This document shows positions 28,633 through 36,929 of a DNA stretch of 64,000 nt, one piece after another. Position 1 is the first letter of the stretch; every line of letters starts with the position of its first letter. Source of the stretch: Sphingopyxis lindanitolerans (lineage in GTDB: Bacteria; Pseudomonadota; Alphaproteobacteria; Sphingomonadales; Sphingomonadaceae); the NCBI RefSeq assembly GCF_002993885.1, contig NZ_CM009578.1, forward strand, positions 3,426,214 through 3,490,213. Reading direction: 5' to 3'. The notes under the pieces are model-generated. The model was not told the DNA's origin, searched no databases, and was given only the letters and a program-made list of their open reading frames with translations. Position numbers and translations under genes: made by a program.

Positions 28633-29583
28633 CAGTCTATTACGCAATATTATTGCTAATTCATAGATGGAATCGATGTTTAATGACATTGCGTGGCGCA
28701 GCCAATCGGCGGGCGGCTGGTGGCGTAACCAGGTGAATTGGCGCTTGGCATATTGGCGGGTGGCGGCCTGCGCCTGCGTCAGCGCGTCGTCGCGGCCGAT
28801 CGCGCCGGCGAGGTAAGCCGCGATCTGCGGCACGCCGATCGCGCGCATCGCGGGAAGATCGGGGTCGAGATCGCGGGCCAGCAACGCCTCGACCTCGGCG
28901 ATCGCGCCCTGCTCGAACATCTGGACGAGGCGCCGGTCGCACCGTTCGCGCAGTTCATCGCGCGGGGGGAGGAGGACCAGCGGGGCGAGGGTGATCGCAT
29001 CGATGATGCCGCCCTCACGCGCCTGCTGCCAGTCGCCGAGCGTGCGGCCGGTCGCGCGGACGACCTCGAGCGCGCGGGCGACGCGGGTGGTGTCGGCGGG
29101 GTTCAGCCGCGCGGCGGCTTCGGGATCGGCCTGGACCAGCGCGGCATGGGCTTCGGGGACCGGCAGCGCGCGGACGGCGGCGCGGATGTCGGGGTCGATC
29201 GCGGGCACCGGGGCGATGCCGAACAGCAAGGTGCGCAGATAGAGGCCGGTGCCGCCGACGAGGATGGGAATATTCCCCGCCGCGTGGGCGCGGCCGATCG
29301 CATCGCGTGCTTCGGCCGCCCAGCGCGCGACATTATGCGCCTCGGCTGCGTCGATATGGCCGAAGAGATGGTGAGGAACGCCGCCCATCTCCGCCGTCGT
29401 CGGGCGCGCCGACAGGATGGCGAGGTCGGCATAGACCTGGCTCGCGTCGGCGTTGACGACGATCGCGTCGCCACAGGCTTTCGCGACCGCGACCGCCAAA
29501 GCGCTCTTGCCGCTGGCCGTGGGTCCGGCGATAAGCACGACGGGCGGTCGCCCGCGAATGGAAGAGACAGAAGGAGAAGCCAT
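28621..29583 (-). CDS. miaA: tRNA dimethylallyltransferase
   Basis: Adds the dimethylallyl group to A37 of tRNAs reading UNN codons. The P-loop [16 protein letters not shown] opens the protein, [20 protein letters not shown] is the conserved DSxQ-like/substrate loop, and [17 protein letters not shown] follows. The C-terminus has [15 protein letters not shown] at 29583 gives 320 residues and places the P-loop at the usual distance; an upstream frame to 29658 would overlap serB. The AT-rich last codons are unlike the rest of the gene. Confidence 0.94.
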   Translation of the reverse strand: MASPSVSSIRGRPPVVLIAGPTASGKSALAVAVAKACGDAIVVNADASQVYADLAILSARPTTAEMGGVPHHLFGHIDAAEAHNVARWAAEARDAIGRAHAAGNIPILVGGTGLYLRTLLFGIAPVPAIDPDIRAAVRALPVPEAHAALVQADPEAAARLNPADTTRVARALEVVRATGRTLGDWQQAREGGIIDAITLAPLVLLPPRDELRERCDRRLVQMFEQGAIAEVEALLARDLDPDLPAMRAIGVPQIAAYLAGAIGRDDALTQAQAATRQYAKRQFTWLRHQPPADWLRHAMSLNIDSIYELAIILRNRLLTR

Positions 29584-30466
29584 GTTCGTTGCCACGCTGA
29601 TAGCAGCCGGGAAGCTCACCGACGAGGTGGTTCGCGAAGCGATCGACCGGCTCGACACGACGGGGCACGATGTCGGCGCTCCGCACTGGATCGACGAGCA
29701 TGACGCGGCCGATATCTTCTTTCAGGGCAGCCTGGTCAGCGCGCGCGCCGAACTGGCGAAAATGGATCATGGCACGCTCGACGTCGTCGTCCAGCCGTTC
29801 GGCGACCGCACCAAGAAATTGATCATCGCCGACATGGATTCGACGATGATCACGGTCGAATGTATCGACGAACTGGCCGATTATGCCGGGATCAAGGACC
29901 AGGTCGCGGCGATCACGGCGAAGGCGATGCGCGGCGAGGTCGATTTTCGCGGCGCGCTGACCGAACGGGTCGCGCTGCTGCGCGGGCTGGACGAGAGCGT
30001 GCTGGCCGAATGCCGGGTCGAGCGCGTGCGGCTGACCCGCGGCGCGCGCACGCTGGTCCAGACGATGAAGGCGCATGGCGCGCATTCGGTGCTGGTGACG
30101 GGGGGCTTCACCGCCTTCGCGGGGCCGGTGGGCGAAGCGATCGGGTTCGACACGGTCGTCGCGAACAGGCTGCTGATCGAGGACGGCAAGCTGACCGGCA
30201 CGGTGAGTGAGCCGATCGTCGACAAGGACGCCAAGCTCGAGACGCTGAAGCGCGAAGCGGCGAAGCACGGCCTGCCGCTGGGCGACACGCTGGCGGTCGG
30301 CGATGGCGCGAACGATATTCCGATGCTGACCGCGGCGGGGCTGGGCGTCGGCTATTACCCGCACCCCGCCGCCGCCGAAGCCGCCGCCGCGGTGATCCGG
30401 CATCACGATCTGACCGCGCTGCTCTGGGCGCAGGGCTATTCGCGGCGGAGCTGGGTGCTGGGGTAG
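29582..30466 (+). CDS. serB: Phosphoserine phosphatase
   Basis: HAD-family enzyme for the last step of serine synthesis. The 294-residue protein has an N-terminal ACT-like portion (about 1-80) then the catalytic [20 protein letters not shown] (DxDST nucleophile motif), [11 protein letters not shown] (motif II, T), the Lys in [10 protein letters not shown] and [11 protein letters not shown] (motif IV). AGGAG at 29570-29574 precedes ATG 29582. The start codon shares bases with the oppositely oriented start codon of miaA within a CATG. Serine feeds the glycine cleavage and folate pool elsewhere in this window. Confidence 0.95.
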   Translation: MFVATLIAAGKLTDEVVREAIDRLDTTGHDVGAPHWIDEHDAADIFFQGSLVSARAELAKMDHGTLDVVVQPFGDRTKKLIIADMDSTMITVECIDELADYAGIKDQVAAITAKAMRGEVDFRGALTERVALLRGLDESVLAECRVERVRLTRGARTLVQTMKAHGAHSVLVTGGFTAFAGPVGEAIGFDTVVANRLLIEDGKLTGTVSEPIVDKDAKLETLKREAAKHGLPLGDTLAVGDGANDIPMLTAAGLGVGYYPHPAAAEAAAAVIRHHDLTALLWAQGYSRRSWVLG

Positions 30467-30555
30467 GGGCGAGGCGGGGGACTGCGGTCCCGGAATGGGG
30501 ACAGCCGGTTTCGAGCAGTTGTTGCCGCAATCAGCGTGGCGAGCCGTCATAGAAG

Positions 30556-30666
30556 CCGCATCCCCGAGCGAAGACGAGGGGCTCTGCCGAGCGAAGTCGA
30601 GGCAGCGGAGGCGCGCGGTTCTCGCTCCGCTCGAACGAGCCCCTCGTCTTCGCTCGGGGATGCGGT
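30556..30666. repeat. Long inverted repeat with cgcatccccgagcgaag arms
   Basis: Arms ccgcatccccgagcgaagac (30556-30575, continuing gaggggct) and agcccctcgtcttcgctcgg (30639-30658, continuing ggatgcgg) are perfect reverse complements of about 28 bases around a loop of about 55 bases. It fills the convergent gap between serB and the Sel1/SPOR gene and may act as a bidirectional transcription barrier. Confidence 0.85.
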
Positions 30667-30731
30667 CTATTGGGTTTCCCCTAGGAGACCCACGGCCGCT
30701 TCCCACCCCTAAGCCGACGGAACGGAAGGCC

Positions 30732-31904
30732 CTATTGGCTGACCACCAGGCATGCCTGGCCGCGCTTGCGGACCGTGGCGCAGAGGGTCTCGGCGTCGGC
30801 CTTGCTGGCGAAACCGGCGGTCTGGAGGCGGGTGACGGCGCCCGCCTTGGCATAGACGGGCGAGCGCCCGGCGACCGCGGGATAGGATTTCTGGAGCGTC
30901 TTCCACAGATTGCGCGCGTTCGCTTCGACCCCGAAGGCGCCGAACTGCGCGCGCCACGAGCTGGTGCCGGTGTGGACGGCGACGGCCTTCGCGGGTTGCG
31001 GCGCGGGTTGCGGCGCGGGTTTTGGGGCCGGTTGGGCCTTCGGCGGCAGTTTGCCGCTTTCGGGCGGCGCGGCGTAGCTGGTGCCGGGCGTGCCGCCCCT
31101 CGCCGCAGCGGCGGCGGCGGTGGCTTCGCTGGCGGCGGTCGCGGCGGCGACGGCGGCCGGGGTCGAGAGCGTCGGCGCGGGTTTCGCCGGGGCCGGTGCG
31201 GGCGCGATCACCGGCGGCGGCGTGTAGGTGGCGCCGGGCGCCGAGACCGGCAGGCTCGCGATCCTGATCGGCGACGGTACGGGCTTGGCGGGGGCGGGCG
31301 GCGCGGCGGCGTTCACCGCGGCGAGGCGCGCGCGCGCTTCGTCCTTTTCGATCTGCGGCAGCATCGCGAGCCCGGCCTGGCGCTGGTCGAGCGAGATCAG
31401 ATTGTCGAGCTGGACGAGCCGCGCCGAGGCGATGCCGAGCCCGGCGTCGCTCGCGCGCTTGGTCAGCGCATAGGCGCGCGGCCAGTCCTTCGCGGCATAG
31501 TCGCCGTTGAACATCGCGGTGCCGAGGACATATTGCGCCCGCGGTTCGCCGCGCGCGGCCGAATCCTTGATATAGGGCATCGCCTCGTCGCGCTTGTTCG
31601 CGGTGAAGAGGATGAGGCCGAGATTATCCTCGGCCTGGAGGTGGCCCTGCTTCGCGGCACGGCGATACCAGCTTTCGGCCTGGACGAGGTCGGCGGGAAC
31701 CCCGCGGCCAAGCTTGTAGGCCTGGCCGAGGTTGAATTCGGCATCGGCGTCGCCCGCCACCGCGAGCGGGCGCCATTCGGCGACCGCTTTTTGATAATCG
31801 CCCGCCTGCCAGGCGTCGACGCCCGCCTTGACATCGGCGTGCGCGGGCGCGGCGAGCGCGAGGAGCGGCAGGGCCAGAAAGGCGGCGGCGCGGAAAGATC
31901 GCAT
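30732..31904 (-). CDS. Sel1-like repeat and SPOR domain protein, exported
   Basis: A 390-residue protein with a clear signal peptide (AAFLALPLLALAAPAHA, mature from about residue 24). Residues about 28-180 contain Sel1/TPR-type repeats (AEFNLGQAYKLGRGVPADL, AEDNLGLILFTANKRDEAM, AQYVLGTAMFNGDYAAKDW). An Ala/Pro-rich linker follows, and the C-terminal 75 residues (SSWRAQFGAFGVEANARNLW to the end) are a SPOR domain. SPOR domains bind glycan strands lacking stem peptides, so a periplasmic septal role is likely. It is divergently transcribed from the ParA operon across a 231-base region. Confidence 0.85.
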   Translation of the reverse strand: MRSFRAAAFLALPLLALAAPAHADVKAGVDAWQAGDYQKAVAEWRPLAVAGDADAEFNLGQAYKLGRGVPADLVQAESWYRRAAKQGHLQAEDNLGLILFTANKRDEAMPYIKDSAARGEPRAQYVLGTAMFNGDYAAKDWPRAYALTKRASDAGLGIASARLVQLDNLISLDQRQAGLAMLPQIEKDEARARLAAVNAAAPPAPAKPVPSPIRIASLPVSAPGATYTPPPVIAPAPAPAKPAPTLSTPAAVAAATAASEATAAAAAARGGTPGTSYAAPPESGKLPPKAQPAPKPAPQPAPQPAKAVAVHTGTSSWRAQFGAFGVEANARNLWKTLQKSYPAVAGRSPVYAKAGAVTRLQTAGFASKADAETLCATVRKRGQACLVVSQ

Positions 31905-32135
31905 CTTCTTTCTCCAGTGACTTGCGACGGCGGCCCTATCCCTAAATGGCTAACAGCCTGTTAGCATCCCCTGGGGGTGAACCGACTCCGTGCCGGATCG
32001 GGACAGGATGAGATCAACGATCCCTTTACCATAGCTGTGCGCAACCCGTTTACCGTCTTTTTATCATCGTTAACTCAATTTTAGCGCCCTGCATGGCATC
32101 CCGTCGCCGATTTCAGATTGTCGAGGGGGACAATA

Positions 32136-32858
32136 GTGCGCGTTTTGGCATTGGCTTCACAGAAAGGCGGGTCGGGAAAGACCACCCTGTCGGGGCACCT
32201 TGCGGTGCAGGCGCAGCTCGCCGGCGCCGGGCCGGTGGTGCTCATCGACATCGACCCGCAAGGCTCGCTCGCCGATTGGTGGAACGAGCGCGAAACCGAC
32301 CTTCCGGCCTTTGCGCAGACCACCGTCGCGCGGCTGGCCTCCGACCTCGAGATCTTGCGCCAGCAGGGCTTCAAGCTGGCGGTCATCGATACGCCGCCGG
32401 CGATCACCATGGCGATCCAGAGCGTGATTTCGGTCGCCGAGCTGATCGTCGTCCCGACCCGCCCCAGCCCGCACGACCTGCGCGCCGTCGGCGCCACCGT
32501 CGACCTGTGCGAACGCGCGGGCAAGCCGTTGGTGTTCGTCGTCAACGGTGCGACCCCCAAGGCGAAGATCACCAGCGAGGCCGCGGTCGCGCTGTCGCAG
32601 CACGGCACCGTCGCGCCGATCACGCTGCACCATCGCACCGATTATGCCGCGTCGATGATCGACGGCCGCACGGTGATGGAAGTCGATCCCAACGGCCGAT
32701 CGGCCGAGGAAATCCGCCAGCTGTGGACCTATATCAACGATCGGCTGGAAAAGAATTTCCGCCGCACCATCTTCTCCTCGCCGATGCCCGCGCAGCCGGG
32801 CTATGGCACCGTCCGCCCGATGGGCGGTGGCTTCGGCCGCCGCATCGCTGGCCAGTAA
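32136..32858 (+). CDS. ParA/MinD-family ATPase
   Basis: A 240-residue deviant Walker ATPase. SQKGGSGKTTLSGHLAV carries both the signature lysine and the P-loop lysine, VVLIDIDPQGSLADW is the switch I region, and VIDTPPAITMAIQSV is the Walker B. It lacks an N-terminal HTH, so it is of the small ParA/MipZ-like kind. GTG at 32136 has GAGGGGGA eight bases upstream; a TTG six codons earlier is less likely because it contains that Shine-Dalgarno. It is the first of three closely spaced genes ending in a SPOR lipoprotein, so its cargo may be an envelope or division component rather than the chromosome. No parB is adjacent. Confidence 0.88.
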   Translation: MRVLALASQKGGSGKTTLSGHLAVQAQLAGAGPVVLIDIDPQGSLADWWNERETDLPAFAQTTVARLASDLEILRQQGFKLAVIDTPPAITMAIQSVISVAELIVVPTRPSPHDLRAVGATVDLCERAGKPLVFVVNGATPKAKITSEAAVALSQHGTVAPITLHHRTDYAASMIDGRTVMEVDPNGRSAEEIRQLWTYINDRLEKNFRRTIFSSPMPAQPGYGTVRPMGGGFGRRIAGQ

Positions 32859-32870
32859 GGGAGCGGGAAG

Positions 32871-33554
32871 ATGGGCGAACCCAAACCTCTCGCTTCGCTG
32901 TCCGCCGGACTGCTTGCCCGCAAGGGCGGCGCGCGTCCCGCGATGCGCCGCGCCCCGCTGGGCAGCGGTCCCACCGCGCCGATGGCCGGTGAAGGCTATG
33001 ACGATCTGGGCTGGAACGACATGGGTTATGATGTCGACCCCGACCAGAATGCGGCGACCGAACCCGCGCGCATGGTCGACCTGAAACCGCTGCTCGCCGG
33101 ATCGGTGCTGATGCACAATGCCGAGGCCGAACAGGCCGTTGCCGACGCGCCGGGTCATGCCCTGATGCCCGAATTCGCGCCCGAGTTCTCCGACGCGCTG
33201 GCGCCGGACTTCGTCCCCGAAACGGTCGAGGTTCCCGAGATCGTGCGTCAGCAGGAATCGCTGATCGACCGCGTCGCCGCCGTGGCGCGCAAGGTCGAGG
33301 CGCGTCCGGCGCCGAAGCCGAAAACGGAGCGCGCGCCGCGGGCGCTGCGGGCACGCGAGAAAGCGGCGTTCACGCTGCGCCTCGATGCCGAGCGCCACCT
33401 GCGCCTGCGCCTTGCGAGCGCGGTGACGAACCGCTCGTCGCAGGTCATCCTGATCGACCTGCTCGACGAATATCTGGCGTCGCTGCCCGAAATCGACGCG
33501 ATGGCGAGCCGCCTGCCGGCGGCACGGCCGGCGCGCCGGACACTGGCGTCCTGA
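32871..33554 (+). CDS. Ribbon-helix-helix-like partner of the ParA ATPase
   Basis: A 227-residue protein. The first about 150 residues are low complexity, rich in Pro/Ala/Asp, with no visible domain. A basic stretch (RKVEARPAPKPKTERAPRAL) leads into a C-terminal segment AAFTLRLDAERHLRLRLASA with NRSSQVILIDLLDEYL, which has the strand-helix-helix pattern of RHH DNA-binding proteins. It begins 12 bases after the ParA gene, so the pair looks like a ParA with a small DNA-binding adaptor. Function and DNA binding are inference; the disordered N-terminus may contact the ATPase. Confidence 0.6.
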   Translation: MGEPKPLASLSAGLLARKGGARPAMRRAPLGSGPTAPMAGEGYDDLGWNDMGYDVDPDQNAATEPARMVDLKPLLAGSVLMHNAEAEQAVADAPGHALMPEFAPEFSDALAPDFVPETVEVPEIVRQQESLIDRVAAVARKVEARPAPKPKTERAPRALRAREKAAFTLRLDAERHLRLRLASAVTNRSSQVILIDLLDEYLASLPEIDAMASRLPAARPARRTLAS

Positions 33555-33574
33555 ACGACATGGGGGGATATTCG

Positions 33575-35005
33575 ATGAACCGCAAATTGCTGAGGAACCT
33601 CGCGGTTTCGGGCTTCGCGCTGAGCGTCGTCACCGGATGCAGCGGGATGGCGAAGATGGCGAACGCCGCGCCCGAATCGAACCGTGCGCCCGCGACCGCC
33701 GCGAAGGCCGCCGACAAGGCGCGCGACGCGCTGGAAGCCGGCAAGCCGACCAAGGCGGTCGCGCTCGCCGAAGCCGCGGTCGCCGCAAGCCCGCGCGACG
33801 CGGGCTATCGCGCCTTGCTGGGCCAGGCTTATCTTAACGACGGGCGCTTTTCGTCGGCGACTTCGGCGCTGAGCGATGCGATGGAACTGGGCGCGAAGGA
33901 CAGCAATACCGTTATCGCGCTGACTCTCGCCTATATCGCGCAGGGCAAGAATGATCAGGCGGGCGATCTGTTGAAGCGCAATTTCAACGTCGTTCCGGCA
34001 TCGGACATGGGCCTTGCGCTGGCGCTGACCGGCGACACCAATTCGGCGATCTATATGCTGACCGAAGCCGCGCGGGCGCCCGACGCCACCGCGCGGACGC
34101 GGCAGAATCTGGCGCTGGCGTTCGCGCTGTCGGGCCGCTGGGCGCAGGCGCGCATCCTGGCCGCGCAGGATTTGTCGCTCGACAAGGTCGAGGCGCGGAT
34201 GCTCGAATGGTCGAAGCTCGCCGAACAGCCCGATGCGCGCCTGCGCGTCGCCAGCCTGCTCGGCACCGCCGCGCAGGCCGACGCCGGCATGCCGGTGCGC
34301 CTGGCGCTGAACAATGCCGACGGCGCCGCCATGGCGGCCGCCGACGCGCCGATCGAACTGGCGAGCGCCGACCCGGCGCCGGTCGCCGACCCGGCGCCCG
34401 TCGCGACTTTTGCACCGCCGCCGCCTGTCGAGGCCGCGCCGGTGCTCGCTTCGGCCGATCCGAGCCCGATCCGCACGGTCGAACTGCCGATGCCGACGCG
34501 CGACGAAAATGGCGTCGTGCCGGTCACCGAACTGCCGCAGCCGAAACCGGCCGAGATCATTCTGGCCGACGCCAAACCCTATCGCGCCGCGCCACGTGTC
34601 GCGGGCGGGCGCGTCGAGGCGATTCGCCCGGCGCAGCAGCAGGCGCTGGAACTGGCGACGAAGATCCTGCCCAAGGCGATGGCCTTCAACGCCAGCAAGC
34701 CTTCGGGCTGGGCGGTGCAACTCGGCGCCTATGACAGCCTGGGCATCGCCAAGGAAAAATGGGGCGTGCTGAAACGGCGGAGCGCGATGCTCGGCCAATA
34801 TCCGGCATCGAGCCACGCCGCGGTGGTGAACGGCCGCACCTTCTATCGCCTGACCGTCAACGGCCTTGCGACCCGCAGCGATGCGTCGATGCTGTGCGGC
34901 GAACTCAAGGCCAAGGGTCAGGCCTGCTTCATCCGCCAGATGGGCGGCAGCGAGAGCATCCAGTGGGCGTCGGTGGCAAAGCCGGTGCGCATGGCGGCGC
35001 GCTGA
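33575..35005 (+). CDS. TPR/SPOR lipoprotein
   Basis: A 476-residue protein. A lipoprotein signal peptide is visible: LAVSGFALSVVTGC, with Cys as the lipidated residue at about 22. TPR-like repeats follow (AADKARDALEAGKPTKAVAL, YRALLGQAYLNDGRFSSATS, and more), then a Pro/Ala-rich linker. A C-terminal SPOR domain runs from about SGWAVQLGAYDSLGIAKEKW to the end. ATG at 33575 with GGGGGGA upstream is preferred over an ATG five codons earlier. It ends the ParA operon and is followed by a terminator. It resembles the 2303-4036 protein in layout. Confidence 0.82.
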   Translation: MNRKLLRNLAVSGFALSVVTGCSGMAKMANAAPESNRAPATAAKAADKARDALEAGKPTKAVALAEAAVAASPRDAGYRALLGQAYLNDGRFSSATSALSDAMELGAKDSNTVIALTLAYIAQGKNDQAGDLLKRNFNVVPASDMGLALALTGDTNSAIYMLTEAARAPDATARTRQNLALAFALSGRWAQARILAAQDLSLDKVEARMLEWSKLAEQPDARLRVASLLGTAAQADAGMPVRLALNNADGAAMAAADAPIELASADPAPVADPAPVATFAPPPPVEAAPVLASADPSPIRTVELPMPTRDENGVVPVTELPQPKPAEIILADAKPYRAAPRVAGGRVEAIRPAQQQALELATKILPKAMAFNASKPSGWAVQLGAYDSLGIAKEKWGVLKRRSAMLGQYPASSHAAVVNGRTFYRLTVNGLATRSDASMLCGELKAKGQACFIRQMGGSESIQWASVAKPVRMAAR

Positions 35006-35008
35006 ACG

Positions 35009-35066
35009 ATTTGGGGGCCTCGCGCAAGCGAGGGCGAAGTTTGGGGGCCTCCCGCAAGCGGGAGGA
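35009..35066 (+). repeat. Two tandem gtttgggggcctc units, each with a small hairpin
   Basis: Units starting tttgggggcctcgcgcaag (35010 onward) and tttgggggcctcccgcaagc (about 35040 onward) are near-identical 31-base repeats. Each contains a small palindrome (ctcgcgcaagcgag; ctcccgcaagcgggag). They lie directly after the ParA operon. Confidence 0.7.
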
Positions 35067-35071
35067 CAGGG

Positions 35072-35110
35072 GAGGGGCGCGGCTGCGGGGCCGCGCCTCT
35101 TTTCTGTTTT
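35072..35110 (+). terminator. Intrinsic terminator of the ParA/SPOR operon
   Basis: A GC-rich stem gggcgcggc / gccgcgcct followed by cttttctgtttt closes the operon. The 358-base gap to the next gene is otherwise tandem and inverted repeats. Confidence 0.75.
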
Positions 35111-35141
35111 GGGGCTAACGACCGATAGCGGCCAAAAGCGA

Positions 35142-35331
35142 TCCTCCCCCACGGGGGGAGGGGGACCACCCGAAGGGTGGTGGAGGGGCACAGGAGGTTT
35201 GCGCCGCGTTCGGCCGAAAGAGCCGCACATTTCCAACGCTGGGTCGCGCATATTATTTCAACGGCAAGGCAGGCCGACTGTGCCCCTCCACCATGCTTCG
35301 CATGGTCCCCCTCCCCGTGCCGGGGAGGATC
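35142..35331. repeat. Large inverted repeat of the cctcccccac/ggggaggggg family
   Basis: Two multi-hairpin arms, cctcccccacggggggaggg...gtggaggggca (about 35143-35191) and gtgcccctccaccatgcttc...ccggggagga (about 35279-35330), flank about 90 bases of unique sequence. The same family is seen inside ilvBN and upstream of pyrB. Confidence 0.8.
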
Positions 35332-35363
35332 GGAAACGTCCGCTCTCCACCCCAAAGCCGCCT

Positions 35364-36524
35364 TCAGCCCTGCGAGCTTCCCGGCAGCCGCGCCAGCGTC
35401 GCGACGAGTTGGGCCTGGCTGGTTGCGCCGGTCTTGCGGAAAATGCCTTTGAGCAGGAAGCGCACGGCGTTGAGGCTGACGGCGCGGAGGGCGGCATAGT
35501 CCTGGAGCGTCTGCCCGGCCGCGAGGGCGACCGCGAGGCGCGCTTCGGCGGGGGTCAGGCCGAACCATTGCGCGACGCGGTCGATCTCGATCACCGGGGT
35601 TTCGCCCGGCGCGCTGCCGAGGGTGACGACCAGCGCGGCGCCGAACTGCACGCCGCCGATCTGCTCCGCCGACTGGCGCGTGATGCGCGCGGCGAGCACC
35701 GGGCATTCGGCGCCCGCCTCGCTCACCGCCTGAAAGGCGAGGCCCGCGGGCGCGGGACCGCGGGCGAGGTCGAGCAGCTTTTTCTGGCTGGCGCCGTGGG
35801 TGAAAGCGAAACGGTCGCCGGCGAGACGGATGAAGCCCGCCTCGGCATAGCGCGCGGCGCGGCTGTTCGCGGCGAGGATAGCCAGTTGCTCGTCGAGGCT
35901 GAAGATCGCGAAGGGCGCGGCGTCGGCGGCGGCGCGCGCGGCGCCGGCCGCGAGTTCGAGCGAGGCGATGCGGTCGCTGATCCGCATCGCGCGCTGGATA
36001 TGCGGCGCGAGGATGCGCAGGCCGCGCTTCAGCTTTTCGGTGTCGCGGTCGCCGGGGCCGGGGATCATCAGCCCCAGTCGCTCGCCCTCGCGCCGGTCGA
36101 GCAGCACGCCGACGAGCCGGTCGATCCCATAGGGCATCAGGAAGTTGCGGAAAAACTCGGTCTCGTAAAATTCCTCGCGGGTGACGATGTCGTAGCTGTC
36201 GACGACGCTGCCGTTCGGGTAGCGCGAGAATCGCTGCGACCAACTGTTCGTCCCGGCGTAGACCGCGGTGTAGATTTCCTGAAGCCCCGCGGCGAGGCCC
36301 GAGGCGGCGACGAAGTGCGCGCGCGGCGGATGGTTGCTTTCCCACAGGATGAAGGCCGATTCCCAGCGCAGTGGGCAGAGCGCGCCGGTGATGCGCGCGA
36401 GCGTGTCGTTCCAGCGTTCGGGATGGAGCACCGAATCATAGATGCGGCCGATCAGCGCGTTCAGCACCTCCCACTCGGCGGCGGTGTCGTCCTCGGTCGA
36501 TGTCGTAACGGGTTCGATCGGCAC
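35364..36524 (-). CDS. LuxR-type HTH transcriptional regulator with unclassified sensor region
   Basis: A 386-residue protein with GTG start (GGGGAC upstream). The C-terminal 65 residues (FGLTPAEARLAVALAAGQTL, then AVSLNAVRFLLKGIFRKTGA) form a LuxR/GerE helix-turn-helix. The N-terminal about 310 residues, opening with an EWEVLNALIGRIYDSVLHPE type helix, look like a PAS/GAF-like sensor of a kind common in sphingomonad regulators. There is no receiver domain or recognisable acyl-homoserine-lactone pocket. Its target is unknown; a perfect palindrome lies about 90 bases upstream and may be its operator. It faces the ParA operon. Confidence 0.82.
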   Translation of the reverse strand: MPIEPVTTSTEDDTAAEWEVLNALIGRIYDSVLHPERWNDTLARITGALCPLRWESAFILWESNHPPRAHFVAASGLAAGLQEIYTAVYAGTNSWSQRFSRYPNGSVVDSYDIVTREEFYETEFFRNFLMPYGIDRLVGVLLDRREGERLGLMIPGPGDRDTEKLKRGLRILAPHIQRAMRISDRIASLELAAGAARAAADAAPFAIFSLDEQLAILAANSRAARYAEAGFIRLAGDRFAFTHGASQKKLLDLARGPAPAGLAFQAVSEAGAECPVLAARITRQSAEQIGGVQFGAALVVTLGSAPGETPVIEIDRVAQWFGLTPAEARLAVALAAGQTLQDYAALRAVSLNAVRFLLKGIFRKTGATSQAQLVATLARLPGSSQG

Positions 36525-36610
36525 GCTTGTCCCCGGCTGAAAAGAGCGGCGGCGGGATTCGTCGCGGACGTCCCCTGACGTAGAAACAATGCGGCGGAAA
36601 AAATTGCAAT

Positions 36611-36628
36611 GCTACCCGATCGGGTAGC
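36611..36628. promoter_or_regulatory. Perfect 18-bp palindrome upstream of the LuxR-type gene
   Basis: gctacccgatcgggtagc is a perfect dyad 87 bases upstream of the regulator's GTG. Its length fits a dimeric LuxR-HTH operator. Autoregulation is inference. Confidence 0.45.
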
Positions 36629-36708
36629 GAAATCGTCACCGCGATCGGCCATTCACGCCGGGCGACCCAGGCACGGGATGATCCACCATGGTCGTTCCGT
36701 TTTTTCTC

Positions 36709-36743
36709 GAAGCCCGCCGGTTCGCCGACGGGCTTCCTTTTTT
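36709..36743 (+). terminator. Orphan intrinsic terminator on the plus strand
   Basis: gaagcccg (36709-36716) and cgggcttc (36729-36736) pair around a loop of 12 bases that can itself extend the stem, followed by cttttttg. No plus-strand gene ends here. It may close a small RNA transcribed from about 36600, or a short leader frame. The rest of the 405-base gap holds only the palindrome and a repeat. Confidence 0.5.
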
Positions 36744-36779
36744 GCCTGTCGCGGCGGCTGTCACGGCCTCGGCGGAGCT

Positions 36780-36890
36780 TGTTCCCCCGCGAAGGCGGGG
36801 GTCCATCTCCCGGCATATTGTTCTGAACATGCTCTGCCCGATAACGAGATGGCAGGTGATGGGCCTCCGCCTTCGCGAGGGAACATGGTA
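36780..36890. repeat. Inverted repeat of the cccccgcgaaggcggggg family
   Basis: A first arm ttcccccgcgaaggcggggg (36782-36801, continuing tccatctcc) and a degenerate second arm cctccgccttcgcgagggaa (about 36867-36886) match the better-conserved pair between gatA and gatB. Confidence 0.7.
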
Positions 36891-36929
36891 GGGGGCTACC
36901 CTGATGCCACCCATCGGCGCTATCCAATG

